Part shown: one piece after another, positions 48,116 through 62,257 of the stretch | Position numbering within the stretch: the first letter of the stretch is position 1 | How the letters are laid out: each line of letters starts with the position of its first letter | NCBI GenBank assembly: GCA_021904315.1 | Contig: CM038914.1 | Coordinates: 20,571,065 to 20,635,064, forward strand | Source: Sphagnum magellanicum | Lineage: Eukaryota > Streptophyta > Sphagnopsida > Sphagnales > Sphagnaceae | Direction: 5' to 3' | DNA length: 64,000 nt | Notes under the pieces: generated by a model | What the model was told of the DNA's origin: nothing | Database searches by the model: none | Seen by the model: only the letters and a program-made list of their open reading frames with translations | Translations under genes and position numbers: made by a program

Positions 48116-49750
48116 AAAGGTTGCCTCTCATTGTCAATAACAACATGATTCAATGGTTTAAAAACATTTTGTGATTTTTGGGGTATTTGAACTATGGTGA
48201 TTCTCTAGCTAAAACATGTCTCCCATTCATTATCATCTTTTGATATCCCTCAATGTATTATTATGTATTTGAAATGGAAATAATAATAATATTGAAGATG
48301 CATACGTTCATAAGTTTTGGTTTTGAGTACATAATGTAAGCATAAAGGCTTCTACTTTTTGTGTGGGTTGAATTTAGTTGAACAACGTTGAAAAATATGG
48401 TTTGAGAATTTTTGATGTGTATCTAGGATTCTTCTTTTATTTTACACATGTATGGCAATGCAAGAAGTGATGATAACATCATGTACATGACTAGGGTAAT
48501 CATCATCAATCTTCATGCCAAGGTTGTCATTTGACCTTGTAGCCAAGAAGGGGTTGCATCATAAGCCTTGTGTTGGTATCTACTAGGAATTGCACATTGG
48601 TTCTATATTTGTGACCTTTTTGCACATGCTCTTGTAAACTTATTGAACACACTTTTCATTGATATACATAATTCCACATTAATGTGACAATTATAGTTCA
48701 TGGATAACCATAAATAATGGGGTTAGTATCCCATTCATAGTTTTATGGTGCAACCATAGTTTATATGTTAATGTAAAATGATTCCAAAAGTTGTAACGAT
48801 TGTTTGCAACCCTTTGAATCAATTTTTTTTTCATTCAACATTTTGCATGAAAGGACAAACGAGATTGAGAATAATGTATATTGGGGTCCCTTGCATTCCC
48901 AATCTTATCATAACCTTCAAGTATGACATATGTTTTTGATGTTTGTTTTTGGCAAAAGTGATGTAGCCCTTACGAAACATAGTGTTTGTTTGTTTGTTTT
49001 TATTTGTTTTTTTTTGTTTTCATGGGTTTTGTTTTGGGTGGGGAACAACTTTACCAAAATCAAGTTGAATCGGGGCTACATGAATTTTGTTAAACCCTAT
49101 GTGAAAAAGATTATAATGATGTAGGTTTTTGCAAAATTAACTTGGCCCCTTTAAGATTTCAAGTTTTTTTCTTGTTTTTTTCCCGAGTGGGAACCAACTT
49201 TTCCAAGATTGACTTGATTTGGGCCACATTAGTTTTGCAACAACCTAGATCAATGTAGCCTTTGTAAAAATTTGGGTGTTTTTTTTGTTCTAAAATTTCC
49301 ATGGAAAAGAAAGTAAAAAAAAAAATTGTAACTTTTGGCATAATTGGCATAGGCCCTTGATAATTAGTCGTAAAAAGCAAATGTATTGGGATGACATAGG
49401 TTTCAAAAGGGTTTCAAAAAGGCTTTGTCAAATTTCAAAAGCTATGTTGGCATATGTTAAATTGGAAATTCAATGTAACCCTTCTTCTATCAAGATTTGT
49501 ACTTACAAAAAAATTGGGCCTTAGTTCCAAGTAGGGTTATGTGTCATTTGCAAAAACTTATGTTGACATAAGTTTTTGCATATTCAATGTAGCTCCTCTT
49601 AAAACCTAAGTTGTAGTCACATTTAAATTTTAGGTATGGGTTTTAAATAGGGCTATGTTATGGTTTTCAAAATCAATTTGATGCACCAAATTTATGTTAG
49701 TTGAATCATGTCAACATCACATAATTTGATGCATTAATTTGTAAATTAAC
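48116..49750. repeat. R2 repeat beyond the 405-bp array, copy 2
   Basis: Duplicate of 15095-16750. The LEGYD-type minus frame is shifted by a one-base loss near 48870, unlike copy 1. Confidence 0.65.
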
Positions 49751-49804
49751 TAATCAATGTTGAATGATGTTGAAAAAGTAATTTTCTTTTCTTTTCATTT
49801 TTTG

Positions 49805-49838
<34 letters not shown>

Positions 49839-52192
49839 TACAACCCTATTTTTCAAATTTAAAAAAATCATTGCTCCCACCTCCCCCCCCCCCGCCCAAG
49901 CTAGATTGTAAAGTGGCAATTGAAATTTAGTTTGCAATGAAATTTGGTCACCACAAGGAACTTAAACCACACAATGCACCCAATTCCCACAAAAAAAGAA
50001 AAAAACTCAAACCATCAAGATTTGGCAATTGAAATTTAGTTGCCACATTTTGATGTTCAAAGATTTTTTCCCCCAAGATTGAATGTCAATTGCCATAAAA
50101 TAATTGGGACTTAAGGTTCACCCTAATCCATCTTATTGGACCAAAAAAAGAAAGAAAAGGAACTTAAATTGTGCACATGGAAACCAAAGTTTAGTCACCA
50201 CATCTTGAGGGTTCAATTTTTTTTCTTTTGAATTAATTTCTTTGTTGCCATAGGGGACTAAAACCCAGTCCATGTGGCCCAAATTTCAACTTTGACCATA
50301 AAACAAAAGAATGAAGTTGATCTACATAATAATGTGCATCTAAACTTGCAAAGTTATTTGCTAATGTAAACATTTAAAGTTTCTATCAATATGAATAGAT
50401 AAAATGTAAACATTTAAATAATTGTGGATTCGAAATAACATTTTATTGGTGAAATTTTCCAAAAAGTGAAAGTGAAAATAAAATTTTGATAATGAAGTGA
50501 TTTACAACGGTTTCAGGTGCTATGAATGGAAAAAATGGAATATGTGTATATATATATAACCAAAAATATAAAAAGGTGATTAAATATTTAATCTTTATTT
50601 TAAATTTATAATTAGATTTGGTTAAATCTTCCTAACAATGACTACAATTTCGGCTACATCACAAAATTCATCAAAAAACCTTTGGTTTGCAAGTACATTT
50701 CCAATAATTATGAAGATTTGTATTCCATTCAAAACTTGATGGTAAACCATTAGTAGTCTCATCACATGGAAAGTAAGATCAATTGTGTATAATGTATATT
50801 TTATGTGATGTTTATTATGCTACTTCTTGTGTTATATTATTCACAAGCTAAATGAACCAATCATTTTCCATCTTCATTAAGGTTGCCAATACAACTTCAT
50901 TTATCAGCACCAAATAAATTTTGAAGAAAAATTGACCACCTTTGCATAAGAGAAGTTTGTAATTGTTTGTACATTTGGAACATGAATAAAAGTATTATAA
51001 TTCTTTTTAATTCATTGAATATGTTTGTTTTCAAAATCCTTGTTTGTGGGAGCACACGGATGGATTGGTGTATTTCACATTTACTATGAATATAAACATA
51101 TATATGTTGTGATGAATGAATTTCTATCGTGGGTTTTGTAAGGGAAATCCCTCATGTGCAATGTTAAGATTGGGTAAATGCTAAAAACATATTTTATAAC
51201 TAATTGTGTTGTCTACATATAATGCTCACTTCATGGTGGAAAGTGATTTGATAGGTTTAAACAAATTTTTGACTAGTATTGGCTTTTGAACATACCAAAC
51301 TAGTATGGGTTTTTTTTTTCATGCGCGATAGGTATGCGTATGGGCATTTTCTTTTGAAATCAATTTCATACTAGTTTGGTGCTATTATATAATATGACTC
51401 ACATTAAGTTTGTCAAGTGGTATCAAATTAGGTAAATAATTAACTTTGATTTTGGGTTGCAATGGAATGCAAACCCGAGGCTTGTTCCCTAACTCCCAAA
51501 AGAAAGAAGTGGGATGGGAGCTCCAAGTTGAAATTAAGATTTTAGTTCACAAATGTGAGTTCAAACTAAAGGTGTTAATATCACATCTAAAGGCCCAGTA
51601 AGTATGGATAACCAAAGGAAAAAATAACTTGTTAAAAGGACAAAATAATGACAAATACAAAGGGAACAAAAGTCCCAACATGAGAGCAACAAGAGTTTAA
51701 AGTTATAATTGCCTCTTTGGAAATTTTTAGAAAAGAAGTATCACTTTGACACAAAATGAAAATAAAACATAAACATCAATAAATCAGGTGTTACAAGCAT
51801 TCTTGCCTTTGTTGTTACCTTGTGTAGCGTGTATCTTCATGTCCATTTATAGCCTCATTTCCAAAAAGCCATATATGAAGTTGTTTACCTTCATGTAGCA
51901 CATTTCCAAAGAGCAAAAAATGGCTCTTCACACAACTACCTAGGTTAAAGAAAAAACATGATAACTAATTTGGAAGTAGTACAAAAAGATAATTTGAAGA
52001 AAAACCAAAACACATTCCTTTTTACGTTGCCAAGCTCCAAGTAGAAAGACTTGTTCTTTCATCTTCCTCTAACTCCTCTTGCAAAATCGCACACAATAAT
52101 GATAGAGAAAGGATAACCCCCACAAAGATTTCCACCCGTCACCCCAACAATATCTTCTCTTATTTTTATGTGTCCATAAAATATTTTCATCA
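49751..52192. other. Non-coding AT-rich DNA, copy 2
   Basis: Duplicate of 16751-19162. It holds an AT run at about 49810-49838 that is nearly absent from copy 1, and a C run at about 49882-49896. No gene. Confidence 0.6.
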
Positions 52193-53900
52193 TTGAAAAA
52201 ATAAATGCTAAAGGGAATTGTAGTGTTAATGGTGGTTACCTAGTATAATTTATATCCTTTTATAATAGTTACAAGATGAAGTTCCTATATATGGTGGTTA
52301 CACCATCATTGTATGAGGCACATTCTCACAATTATTAGAGGAGCCACCTTCATTATAGGAGGGTAGGGGCTAGTTGTTTTTAAATGGAGGATTTTAGTTA
52401 GTAAAAGTGATTATATGAGGAGAGGTCATCTTGGAGTGGAATCAAACAACTTAATAGGGTTAGTGTAATTGTGATAGGGAGATGCATATTGTAGACCTTA
52501 GGTGAACTAGAACTTCCTACATTGGTACCATGGTATTAATCCCAAAACTTTTTGGGTTGCCTTTACATATGGTAAATATGTCATTGTAGTGGGTAAAGGA
52601 TGAATGTAATACTTGTGTAGCTGTGAGATGTGTGTGTGTTGTTTTCTTGTTGGATAAACACATCTTTGAAATACACTTAATTAGATAGGTGGAATCAAGT
52701 GGTGGTCCCAATTGTCCTTTGCTAAATATACCTAAGTAAGTTTTTTTTTTTTAAATGATAAGAAAATTTGGTTTTCCTTTATCATTTTTTTTCAATTGAA
52801 TACATTTCCTTTGCTAAATATTCCGAAGTACATCAACAAAAGAGGTAGAAGGATAAAACAATTTGGTTCCCCCTTTTTCAATTCTTTCTTCAAATATTTT
52901 TCATTATGAAGTGGTCGTCCCATGTGGTAGGTATATCATCGAGGTACAATTTAAGAATTATTTAACATTTGAAGCACCATACAAAATAAGGCTTGTGCAT
53001 GTCAATGATTCCTAGGCTAGCTTGTACATTAGTTAAAAGTTAATAATGGAAGGAATTATTGGAGAACCTTAGTGGTAATTGAGATCCAACCTTATAATCG
53101 AAATTGATATTAAACCTAGAACGACCACTTATGAGTGTAAAAAATCAAATTAATGTTAATAATAGTCAATGAATTATCACTTCAAGAATAACCTTTCACA
53201 TTTGGCCTAATGATAAATTGAGCCCACCAGCATCTTCAAAGTGATCATAAATCCCAAATTTTTGGGGCATTGTCTTTGTACTAATCAATTGTATGATTTA
53301 AATTGTAACAATTATCACATCAAACCATTAAATCATGTGATTATTGGTTGCAATCATGGTTCACATTTCATAATGTTGTTTGTTTGATGAAATTCATTGC
53401 CAATATAATAACTTACGCAAAAAAAATCAAAATTATCTTTTTTCATAAAGTTCATCATGTTCATTGTAATGAATATTGAAATCTTTACAAATTATTGGAA
53501 TGGAAAATATTCATGTTATACAAAATGAAGTTTTTATATTTTTAAATCATTTTCACCATCTAGTATGCTTCATGCAATGGATATACAATGAATTGGATAT
53601 ATATAGTAGAAATAAAAGCACATGAATTAACAAACATAAATGAATTTTCAACATATTGAAGATAAATTTCTAAATTATGTATGTCAATATTCATTCATGA
53701 TCACCTTTAAAAAAAGTAATTCCATATGCATTGAACTTCATACCATCATTTATAAATATAATATTACACCACAATTGGGCAAAAAATGGTAAAGTAGACC
53801 AAAAAAATAATCTACTTAAAATCCAATTGTAATTAAGGCAGTTTTTGACTTATGTACAAAAAAGTGGATAATGTTATTTTGTAATTAAAAATATAAAACC
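52193..53900 (-). repeat. R1 repeat, inverted copy in block copy 2
   Basis: Duplicate of 19163-20880 and relative of 23598-25290. No coding sequence. Confidence 0.75.
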
Positions 53901-55473
53901 ATCATGACCAATATGTTATGGTAATTCAAAATCTATTCATGAAATTCATAAAGTGTGATCGTATCACATGTAATTTTTTCTTTTTGAATCCTTTTCACAT
54001 ATTGTTCATTTGTATTTTAAACCATGGCCCATGATTGATAATCCAACAAGTTGTGATAAGATTATGTACTCCACCTTAGTGTGTTTACACCTTTCACTTA
54101 TTCCCAAAAGTCCTTTCTTTTCGACAAATAATTTCTAACTTAATCCTTCCAAGATGTTTTTGTTGCCTTTGTATGTTGAGGCTAAAATCTAGGTCATGGC
54201 TTGCATGTTGTCACCATATAAGATTAAAAATCATGTTAGGTATGATCATGTTGTTAGAATTCTATTTGATGATGAGGTTTTGGAGTGAGGTAAATCCTAT
54301 TTGTTGAGCTCAAGGGTGGATCACTAGGTGCATGAACCCTTTGTGTGGTGTTATGACTAGGTGGAAAGCTCTAATACAGTGTTTTATTATCCTTTTGGTG
54401 TTTGACATGTATTCAATCTTTGCTTTCATATTTTATGTTTAGACAAAGATCTCACCATCCAACTCTTGTAACATATTTCATGTATTGATTGCATCTTGAC
54501 ATCATTTCTTCTTTCTACCTCAAATTGGTTGGGAGAATAATTCGTTGCACCCACACATTGTTATTCTACCCTTTGATAATTTTCCAATAGGTTTTTAAAA
54601 TTTTAATCAAGTTCTAATAGGACATATTAATGTGTTCATCAATTGTGCATTATCAATTGCCCCAAAGGAAATAATAAATAGGTCCATCATTCATGAAAAC
54701 CAGAGTCCAACCATGTTATTAGGAGCCACACATGCCCCTTTAGACCACTACTTTATTCTTAAAATCTTTTTAGAATCTTTTTAATACATCTTTCAAAGAA
54801 AATTTAAAATATTAAAAGATTTTTTAATATTATTATGTTAAGGTGTATATTAAAAAAAATCCCCAACTATGTCATTAATTGAAAAATATTCTCAAATTAT
54901 GCTTTTAGTATTAAAACAACTTTTAAGCTAGTTTTATGTAGCTTTTAAACAATGATTATAAGAGGTTAAAAGTCCTTATACATATTTTTCACTTATTAGA
55001 TTGATTTCAAATTTTTATGACATGTACATAACATATTCATAATAATATTTTATTAGAAAAATTATATTATTATTTTTACAATCCAAAGTTCAAAAAATTA
55101 AAGAGTGGTTACGATTACTTTTGGTGCATGTTAGTACGGCTACACCTACCACACATTTGATGGATTTAGTAATGAACTAATGGTGCATGATCCATCATCT
55201 AGCACAAATCATTCCAAAATTTCCATTATGGGAACAAAAATCTCTTTCTTTTGTATGGATGTGGAATTTAAATACCAAATGCATTCAAAAATTACCCTCC
55301 TATTGTGTGTAATTGTACTAGTTCACCAAGGTGTATATAATTTTATATAGTGTGTCAAATTTGGCTAAATAGAAACATACTTCACCCATAATTCAAATAT
55401 TTTCCTATTTTGATTCATATATTTAGCCAAAACTATAGAACAATGACCTTTATTTTTTTAATGGTTTGTTCCC
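53901..55473. other. Non-coding right end of block copy 2
   Basis: Duplicate of 20881-22437; the match stops at about 55473. No gene. Confidence 0.55.
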
Positions 55474-57049
55474 AAACATACCCATACCTACAAACAATAT
55501 ACAAAATGTTTTTAGCTCTAAGTGTCCATAGTCCAATAAGACCTTAATCAATCAAACATTCAAGTTTGATCTTCCAAGCTGTGAAGGTTTAGGTCACTCA
55601 AAACACCTTATTTCTTATTCAAATTTTTGTTTGTTCATGGATGCTTATATTGACTATATTGTCTACATGGTTTCTCAATTCTAGTTGCTATGAATTTCAA
55701 TGACATCATTAGACTCTACTCCAAATGTACTACACAAAACCAATCTCCAGAGGTGTTGTGTTCATGTCATTGGAACCTATTTCTGACCTTGGTGTAGCTC
55801 ATGCCATGGTTTGTTTTTCCTCAACGGTGTTCGTCATTTTTTCTATTGCACATTCTATGGTTATAGGCATGGTTTCCTCTTCGTCATTTGTTTTTGTCAT
55901 TCCCTCTTCCGAAATCCCCAACATACCCCAAAAAGGTACTTTACATCTACATTTTCAACTATTTTCTATTTACAAAAGGATACAAATCCAAGCTTGGCGG
56001 TGCTTGACAAGAATGCCTAGGATTTGGATATGGTGACATGTTGCAAATGAACACACTCTAAACTAGGTTTCTTTGATCTTTTGTTTCAAGCTTCACATAA
56101 GAAACGACACTGTCTACCCAAAATAATATGTAGTTGGAAACATATGCATCTAATGACATATTTGTAGGTGTCTATTTTAATGTGTATTTCTTGCTATCAT
56201 GAAACCTATGTGATATGTATTGGATTGCTTACATGGGACTAGCAATTTTATAATGTTTACACATGGTATGACAACTCCTCAAGCCAAAACAACCAAATTT
56301 GTTTCAATAATCACAAAATCTGTTTGCAAATCTTTTCATAAATCCCCATTAGAAATCAAACATGGACCTTTTTTACATGATGTTTGGGGCTATTGAAGGC
56401 CACATGATCTGGCCATGTTGGCGCCTTAATGATGTGGGAAAATATTTTATTGTGTCAAGGAATATTTTTCCACGTCAGTAGAATATATCAAAGAATTTAT
56501 TTTTTTGACATGGACAAAATTTATTGAAATATTCTTTCCTACACATGGAATCCTACTCATTGTTCATGATCAATGCTCATCACTCACACTCACACGCTCA
56601 TGGGATAACATCCCTTTAATTTTAAGATTGTTTTGTCATATCAATAAGTGTATTTTTTTGGCACCTGATATATAAGATGCTTTCAAATTATAATTTGATA
56701 ACATGTCATCCTTGGGTGTATTCATATCCTAATGTGAACCATAACTCCTACAACCACCATTTGTTTTACATGTTTTCAAATGGTAAACATATTTAATGCT
56801 CAAAATGTGTGATATATTTATATAACAATGGTTTCAATATATATCATAATGAATTTTAATAAATTTGAAAAACAAAAATGGATTCAAAGTATAAAGAAAA
56901 TTTCTCAAGGATTGTAATTATTTCTATTAAACATATTTAAAATAATGTAACCATTGCAAAAATGGAATCAACAGCCAATTTCAGTTTGCCACATTTGCAC
57001 ATTAATTCACCATCAAGAATAGAAATGATAAATTTGAAATACATTGTTG
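55474..57049. other. Single-copy non-coding DNA
   Basis: No partner elsewhere in the window. The plus ORF 55725-56036 (103 aa) is hydrophobic with no recognisable domain, no supporting second copy and no clear gene structure; not called as a gene. Confidence 0.5.
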
Positions 57050-58975
57050 GTTTTTTAGACCATGTTTCTAAAATTTGTAATATATAATGAACTTGAAAAA
57101 ATTAACCAAACACATAATTAAAAGGGTATTGTTAGAATTTGACATTATAGATACAAGTGGCTTCTAAAATAATTATTTGTAGATGATTATTTTTATTCCA
57201 ACATGACTTAAATTTTGAATTTTTTTGTTGGTAAAGGTTGAAATGAATTAAATACATATAATTTTGTTTCCATAATACACCAAGAGGATCGAAAAAAAAG
57301 TAATGACAAGTTCATCTTGGTGTTATTGTTATTAAATGACTAGAATTTGAACCAATTTGTATGTTCTTCAAATTTGACTTTTGGTATACTCGGAGATTGT
57401 ATTGCAAGAATACATAAACAAGATCCCTATTCTTGCAATATAATGGATACCTAGAAGAATTCATCTCTTCGATTTACCACAACACCATGGGTTGCATGGA
57501 TATTGACACAAAGTTTGATTTTATTTTTGAAACATGCTTTTATGAATGCAAATGGCAAATATGTTGTAAAATTTAGATCATCTCACAATTGAAGTGTTTT
57601 AAGACACATCATGTTTATTTCATTTGGATGTGATGTATACACAAATCACCTTCATTTCCTAAAGGCTAACTTATTATTATTTACTTTTTCTTCATTCTCA
57701 TGATATTATACACATGTATGAAAATTTAAGGTCTTCTACAAATGTCAATGGCATCAATGTTGAATTATGATTATGTGGTGAGCCAAAAATGAATTGAATT
57801 CATCATTTTGCTAAATAACATGCTATAATCAATGTTTTATGTATCAACCAAAAGTATAATATTGAACTATCAATAACTCATTATTATTTTTAAACACATA
57901 TAATAACAATTTTTTTGAAACTTCAAAAAAATCTCTAATATCAAGATTTGATGAGAACTTTGTTGATGTGACATCAAGATTTGTAGAGGACTACATATTA
58001 ATTCTAGAACTAAATTTGAAGAGAAAATTATTAACTTCAATAATCTTTTAGCCATTAAAGAAATTTCAGCCAAATCTCATAGATTCTCTAATGTTTCTAA
58101 ACTGAAAAATGGCAAATCTTTATAATTAAGAAGGGCTAAATTATATATTTATATATGGAAATGTTCCATCTAGACATTGAATTTATTTACATTTCATATG
58201 GCATAAACAAGGTTTTATATTTAGACCTAATGGAGGATGTTTGTTGTAACTTGATTAAAAAGAGCTTGAATAAAAAAGATCAACAAGATATGTTAACATA
58301 TACCAATGCTATTGTAATAAACAAATGAACTGATCATTGAAGTTTTGTGCATTTTTTTGTATATTACATCATCAAATATGATTCGTTCTTTATTCATATT
58401 CCAAAGTAATGACGTAATTATTATTTAGGTGAAACACAATCTTGCACGACACAATCATTTGAAATATGAATGGTAGAATTATTCGTTGTGGTGCAATATT
58501 TTATTTTAAATTAATGTTATGAAGGTCAATGGTTATGGAATAATTTTTATTTTTAGAGGATGAATGAATATTGACGTAATTTGGAAATTCTTGCATCCAT
58601 ATGTTGGAATTTCATTTCTATATCATTAATTCACGTGCTTGTGTTTATATATCTATCCAATTCATTATATATTCATTGTATGAAACATGTGACGATGATT
58701 TTTTAAAATGGAAACCTCCTTTTGTAAAAGAGGAAATAATAATTTTGTTTTCCTTTGCAATAGTTGCCAGGAACTATATAATCTTCAATTTGGTGAACAT
58801 AGTAAAGTTTATGAAATTTTTATTTGTTTTTGCGGGTAAGCTATTATATTGGCAATGGAAATAAGCAAACTAATAGTATTATGAAACATGGATCATGATT
58901 GATACAACTATGATAACCACATGATTTAATGGTTTGATGTGATAATTAATAAAATTAAATCATATATTGATTAGT
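57050..58975 (-). repeat. Inverted copy of about 24660-27600
   Basis: Reverse complement of the inter-block region, in continuous order and with internal losses. Matches include 'gatcaacaagatatgttaac' near 58280 against the reverse strand near 25970, and 'aatggtttgatgtgataatt' near 58930 against the reverse strand near 24720. It ends at R1-type sequence, where a direct R1 copy takes over. Confidence 0.75.
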
Positions 58976-59940
58976 AGAAAACAAATGCCCCATATTAGTG
59001 ATTTATGAGCATTTGAAAATTCATCGTTAGGCCAAATGCGAAAGGTTTTGGTGATAATGCATTGACTATTATTGACTACTAATGAAATTAATTCTATTTT
59101 CTAAGTTCACTACTAATAACTTGATTGAGTATCCATATCAATTAAAAAATTGAACCTCATTTAAACCACTCCGATTCTCCAATAATTCCTTCCACTATTG
59201 ACATGTAACTAGCATATAGGAATAATGACATGCACAAGTTTTATTTTTGTGCAAGTGCTTGAAATGTTATATAATTCTTAAATTAAACATCTAATGATAT
59301 CCTAAGCACATGGGATGCCCACTTCATATTGAAAAGTATTTGAAAAAGAATTGGTTAAAAAGGAACCAATATTATTTTCCTTCTAGCTCTTTTCTAGATG
59401 TACTTGGGAAAGGAAAATATTTTGAAGAACAAATTGAGTAAGGGGGAATCAAAAAAATTCAGCCTTTTAGCTCTTTTGTAGGTGTACTTGGGAATATTTG
59501 GGAAAGGAAAAGATTTTGAAAAAAAAATGTGGTAAGGGGGAATCAAATTTTCTTAGCCTTGTACCTTTTCTATAGATGTACTAGGGAATATTGAATGAAT
59601 AGAAAAGATTTTGAACAACAAATTGGACAGAAAGGAACCAAATTCTCTTATCCTTCTACCTTTTTTTATAGATGTTTAACAAAGGAAATTAATATATTGA
59701 ATCGAAGAAATTTTTTGATAAGGGAGAACCAAATTTTCTTATCCTCTTAGTTGTTTTGTAGATATGTTTGGACACATTTAATGAAGGACAATTGGGATCA
59801 CCGCTTGATTCCACCCATCTAAATTGTACTTCAAAGATGTGTTTATTCAACAAGAAAGAAACAACACACACACATGTTGTACAACTTACCACAACTACTA
59901 ACACATTAATCCTTTACCCACTACAATGGTAGATTTATCA
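58975..59940 (+). repeat. R1 repeat with short minisatellite, third direct copy
   Basis: Matches 11845-13360 but with only about five minisatellite units (cores near 59391, 59475, 59568, 59662 and 59753). Confidence 0.8.
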
Positions 59941-60378
59941 TTTATAAAACCAACCCACAACTTTTTTGGGGTTATAGTTTATAGAACCAACATTTATGTG
60001 CATAAATGTGATTTGAAATTGTACTACTATTGAATCTAGCAATGTAATGCAATGTGTTTGACTCATATAAATGGGCATGTAGTTATAACCAAATTTCATA
60101 ATGTGCTATAATCAAAATGCATGAAACACAATCAAATCCTACAAAGTGGAGCAACATAGAAAACTAGAGCTATGCTATCCACTATTGGTTAGGTGATAAT
60201 TGTTAGAATGTTGCAAATTTGTGTATTTCAAAACCATTTATTTAACTTTTCACATAGTCAAAACCATATTTTAGTCAAAATCAATGCATAAAACTCTAAT
60301 ATATATATTTTAATTTAAGAGGACCTAATCTTCATGCCAACTATAATTAAACATGAGTTAATAAACTCGGGGATGGAA

Positions 60379-60858
60379 TCAATCATAAAAGTGAGCTTGC
60401 AACCTAGGATGTGCCATTACACATAATGGTTTTGTTTTCCTCAATGTGAGACCAAATGTTTCAAACATGTCAATGGGTTTTCTTCCACGTTTGGAATTGA
60501 CCAATCAAGGTTTTGCAAAAGTTATGTTAACACAATTTGAACAAATATGAATGCCAATGGATGTCTTGGACATGCTCATTTTCTAATACCAACTGGTAAA
60601 AGTACAAAATGTCGACCATGCACATCAATGTCATGGTGTTGCATGAAGCGATTTGGGTCAAATTGTAATGGCTTTTCCCATGTATTAGGATCTCGTCCCA
60701 TTGCCCATATATTCACCAATATTCGAGTGTTGGAAGGTAAACTGTAACCTTGTACTTGGGAAGGTTCAATAGAACAATTTGAGGAACCAAAAGGGGACTA
60801 GGAGGATAGATGCGAAAGTTTTCTTTCAATATAGCTTGCAAGTAAGGAAGATTTTGAA
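60379..60858 (-). pseudogene. Cytochrome P450 last-exon fragment
   Basis: Matches the heme-binding exon of the intact P450s from its stop (60379-60381) back to the LPYLQ region, where it is cut at 60858. It keeps the cysteine codon of the heme loop, but the arginine two residues before it is now a stop and nearby glycines are changed. A 2-base insertion near 60780 shifts the frame. The flank 59940-60378 matches P450 3' flanking DNA (compare 7130-7500). A fourth P450 unit therefore once stood here. Confidence 0.9.
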
Positions 60859-62256
60859 TGACGTAACCCTATTTAAAACCCAAAACTAAAACTAAAATGT
60901 AACTACAAGTTGGGTTTCAAGAGGGTTTATATCAAATGTGCAAATTTTTTATCAACACATGTTTTTGCAAACTAATTAGAACTTCAGCCCAAATTGTTTC
61001 ATAAGAACAAGTCTTGTCAAAAGAAGGGTTTCATCAAAATTGTAATTTAACTTGTATCAACATAACCTTTGAAAATTTGACAAAAACCTTTTGAAAACCT
61101 TTTGAAACCTTTGTAAATCCCAATAGATTTGCATTTTAGGGCTAATTATTAGGGCCTATGCTAATTTTGCAAAAAACTATGTTGGCATGGGTTTTTGCAA
61201 AATTAGAAACATAGCTCTAAATCAAATCAATCTCGGAAAAGTTAGTCCCCACCCACAAAGAAAAAAGAAAAAAACTCAAGGTTTTAAAGGGGTTATTTTA
61301 ATTTTGCAAAAATTTACATCAATGTAATCTTTTCCTCAAATGTATTTTGGCAAATTTGATGTAGCTCATATTCAAGTTGACTTTGGAAAAATTGTTCCCC
61401 ACCCAAAACAAAACAAAAAAAACAAAAAATGAAAAGAACAAAATGAAACAAACACACAAACTTCGAGATTCACAAAGGCTATATCACTTTTGCCAAAAGA
61501 AATGTCACTTGCATGTGTCACACTTGAAGGTTATGACAATATTTTGAATGCAAAGAACCCCAATATAAAATTATTTTCAATCCCAATTGTCCTTGCATGC
61601 AAAATGTTTAATGCACTAAAAGTTGATTCAAAAGGTTACAAACTATCATTGCAACTATTGGAACCATTTTACATTGACAAATAAATAATGGTTGCACTAT
61701 AACACTATGAATGGGATACTAATGGATAATCATTCGATTGACCCCATTCTCTATGGTTATCCATGAATTATAGTTATCACATTAATGTGAAATTATGTGT
61801 ATAAACATACATGTACAAAAATTATAACATAATCAATGTGCAACTCCAAGCAAACACCAATTATGCAAGGCTTAAAACTCCCACAGATGATGCCCCAAAC
61901 ATGGATGAAATCTCAGTTTAGTTCAATGTATTTCCTTCGGTCCTCTAAAGGTGCAAGTTGTGTTTTCGCTTTCAATTGCATGAAAAGTCTCCCAACATTA
62001 AATGTCTTACAATGGAACTTATAAACTAACCATTTATAATTTTTGTTGCCATATGATGCGACCCTTTCTTGGCTACAAGGTTGAACAATAACCTTGATAT
62101 ATAAAGACCAATTGTGATTACCTTAATCATGTAAATGATGTTATCATCACATCTTGCATTGCCATACATGGTGTAAATCAAAAGAAGAATCATAGGATTT
62201 GCATCAAAATTCTCAAACTAGATTTTCAAAATTGTTCAACCATGTGCATCCCACGA
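60859..62256 (-). repeat. R2 repeat, inverted copy of 10307-11734
   Basis: Reverse complement of the region upstream of P450 gene 1, joined directly to the broken P450 exon at 60858/60859 and to the Helitron relic at about 62257. Plus ORFs 61490-61684 and 61836-62024 are open counterparts of minus frames in other R2 copies. Confidence 0.85.
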
Positions 62257-62257
62257 G

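Larger units (their letters stand above)
27757..55473 (+). repeat. Large segmental duplication, copy 2
   Basis: Collinear with 1-22437 (see that entry). It is longer because of the 7.6-kb retrotransposon at 39739-47381. It lacks the solo LTR, the P450 fragment of 13457-13765 and one 405-bp unit. It contains the second intact P450. Confidence 0.9.

Noticed and set aside
55725..56036. 103-codon hydrophobic ORF
   Set aside because: Single occurrence, no recognisable family, no gene context.
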